DNA of 64,000 bases from Caulobacter vibrioides (GTDB lineage: Bacteria > Pseudomonadota > Alphaproteobacteria > Caulobacterales > Caulobacteraceae). The DNA is taken from positions 806,001-870,000 of the forward strand of contig NZ_CP023315.3 in assembly GCF_002310375.3 (NCBI RefSeq), written 5' to 3'. The first letter of the stretch is position 1, and each line of letters begins with the position of its first letter. Positions 63,476 through 64,000 of the stretch are shown here, in pieces. The notes beneath the pieces were generated by a model that was not told the origin of the DNA, searched no databases, and was given only the letters and a program-made list of their open reading frames with translations. The translations under genes and the position numbers were made by a program.

Positions 63476-63748
63476 ATGAGAGCGGAAAACAATAATCTCG
63501 CACTCACCGCCGGTCAGATTCGCGCCGCGCGGGGGCTATTGGATTGGAGTCAGCCGCAGCTCGCCGAGGCCGCAAAGCTGTCGTTGCCCACGGTTCGGCG
63601 GATGGAAGGGCCGATAGGCCCATCGCGTAGTACCGTTGCAAATGTCGAGGCGATCCGTCGTGCGTTCGAGGATGCGGGCGTGGTGTTCTTCGGCGCCGGC
63701 GAGGTTAGCTCAGGTGGTTCAGGCGTTCGGTTCAAATCCGAGAGCTAG
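63476..63748 (+). CDS. XRE-family helix-turn-helix regulator
   Basis: A 90-residue DNA-binding protein. The XRE helix-turn-helix covers residues 10-65 (LTAGQIRAARGLLDWSQPQLAEAAKLSLPTVRRMEG). The short end has AFEDAGVVFFGAGEV, common in small phage/element regulators. No ribosome site precedes the ATG, and the inverted repeat ends five bases before it, so the message may be leaderless. It is probably the control gene of the element. Confidence 0.85.
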   Translation: MRAENNNLALTAGQIRAARGLLDWSQPQLAEAAKLSLPTVRRMEGPIGPSRSTVANVEAIRRAFEDAGVVFFGAGEVSSGGSGVRFKSES

Positions 63749-64000
63749 CGGTTAAGCCGCAGGCGCGTAGCGCCTAGCCAGGCTTAAACCGCTTGCCGAG
63801 CCCAAGCCGGTCGGTGAGCGGCCGGTCAAGGGGGCGCGGAGCGCACCGCCGCAGGCGACGGCAAAGCCGCCCTTGAGGGGGCGATCACCGGCTGGCCGAC
63901 GACGAAGTCGGCAACGCCAAGAACCGGACCCTCGCGATTTCCGTGCGGAGTGGATTTCTGACTTCAATCCTTCACACCGCAGGTTGCGGTTAGACAACCG
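63749..64000. other. GC-rich inverted segments at right edge, no gene seen
   Basis: After the HTH gene comes CGGTTAAGCC...GGCTTAAACCG (about 63749-63791), an imperfect hairpin. Then follow GGTCAAGGGGGCGCGGAGCG and GCCGCCCTTGAG blocks with inverted character. One open frame on the minus strand (63752-63997) is Arg/Gly-rich and reads like translated palindromes. I see no supported gene. The stretch may belong to the element. Confidence 0.35.

Noticed and set aside
63752..63997. An 81-codon minus-strand frame at the right edge
   Set aside because: Its sequence is Arg/Gly-rich and derives from inverted GC-rich segments. No ribosome site or family.

Overview
The window is high-GC chromosomal DNA from a Caulobacter species. 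The evidence is a complete Weimberg-pathway xylose operon (xylXABCD) whose proteins closely resemble those I remember from Caulobacter crescentus/vibrioides, a divergent acrA-acrB-nodT/tipR efflux locus in the order known from that genus, and many short inverted intergenic repeats. Small differences from the remembered C. crescentus sequences (xylC especially) suggest a related species rather than the type strain. I found no tRNA, rRNA or CRISPR array.

Layout. 1-3272: a carboxylesterase cut by the left edge, a GH5 mannanase-like enzyme and a ParE/ParD-type toxin-antitoxin pair. 3311-7577: putA and a divergent Lrp-type regulator, with three 13-bp palindromes between them. 7801-14324: the nodT-acrB-acrA efflux operon, divergent from tipR, with a perfect 24-bp palindrome between acrA and tipR. 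14321-16822: a LOG-family protein and a beta-CASP metallo-hydrolase. 16825-31411: sugar utilisation (SGNH acetylesterase, GH43 xylosidase, sugar MFS transporter, TonB-dependent receptor, then xylXABCD with its terminator). 31613-38620: mixed housekeeping genes (YbjN-like protein, globin-coupled chemoreceptor, PAS protein, DUF1178, nitrilase-family amidase, glutaredoxin, ComF, methyltransferase, orphan Flp pilin). 38617-48047: MutT, RhlE helicase, HWE histidine kinase, ABC exporter, two glycine-zipper proteins, UbiG. 48050-60301: VapC with an AbrB-type partner, LysC, a free CZB domain, an esterase, an EamA transporter, PtsP, a RodZ-like protein, IspG and two tandem secreted paralogs. 60663-64000: a large serine recombinase with small companion genes, probably part of an integrated element that continues past the right edge.

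The main functional theme is plant cell-wall sugar use. The xylX promoter carries the palindromic operator of a LacI-type xylose repressor. Matching or closely related 14-bp sites lie in front of the GH5 gene, the carboxylesterase, the GH43 gene and the sugar transporter. This suggests that depolymerisation, uptake and catabolism of xylose-containing polymers are induced together. The repressor gene itself is not in the window.

The most interesting unexplained signals are: a gene-free 150-bp stretch at 54205-54353 that folds into three hairpins with C-rich loops and ends in a strong intrinsic terminator (candidate small RNA); the paired CGAA-N5-TTCG sites at putA; an orphan Flp pilin whose only sensible start is a CTG overlapping the mutT stop; and a comF/methyltransferase pair whose divergent start codons overlap.
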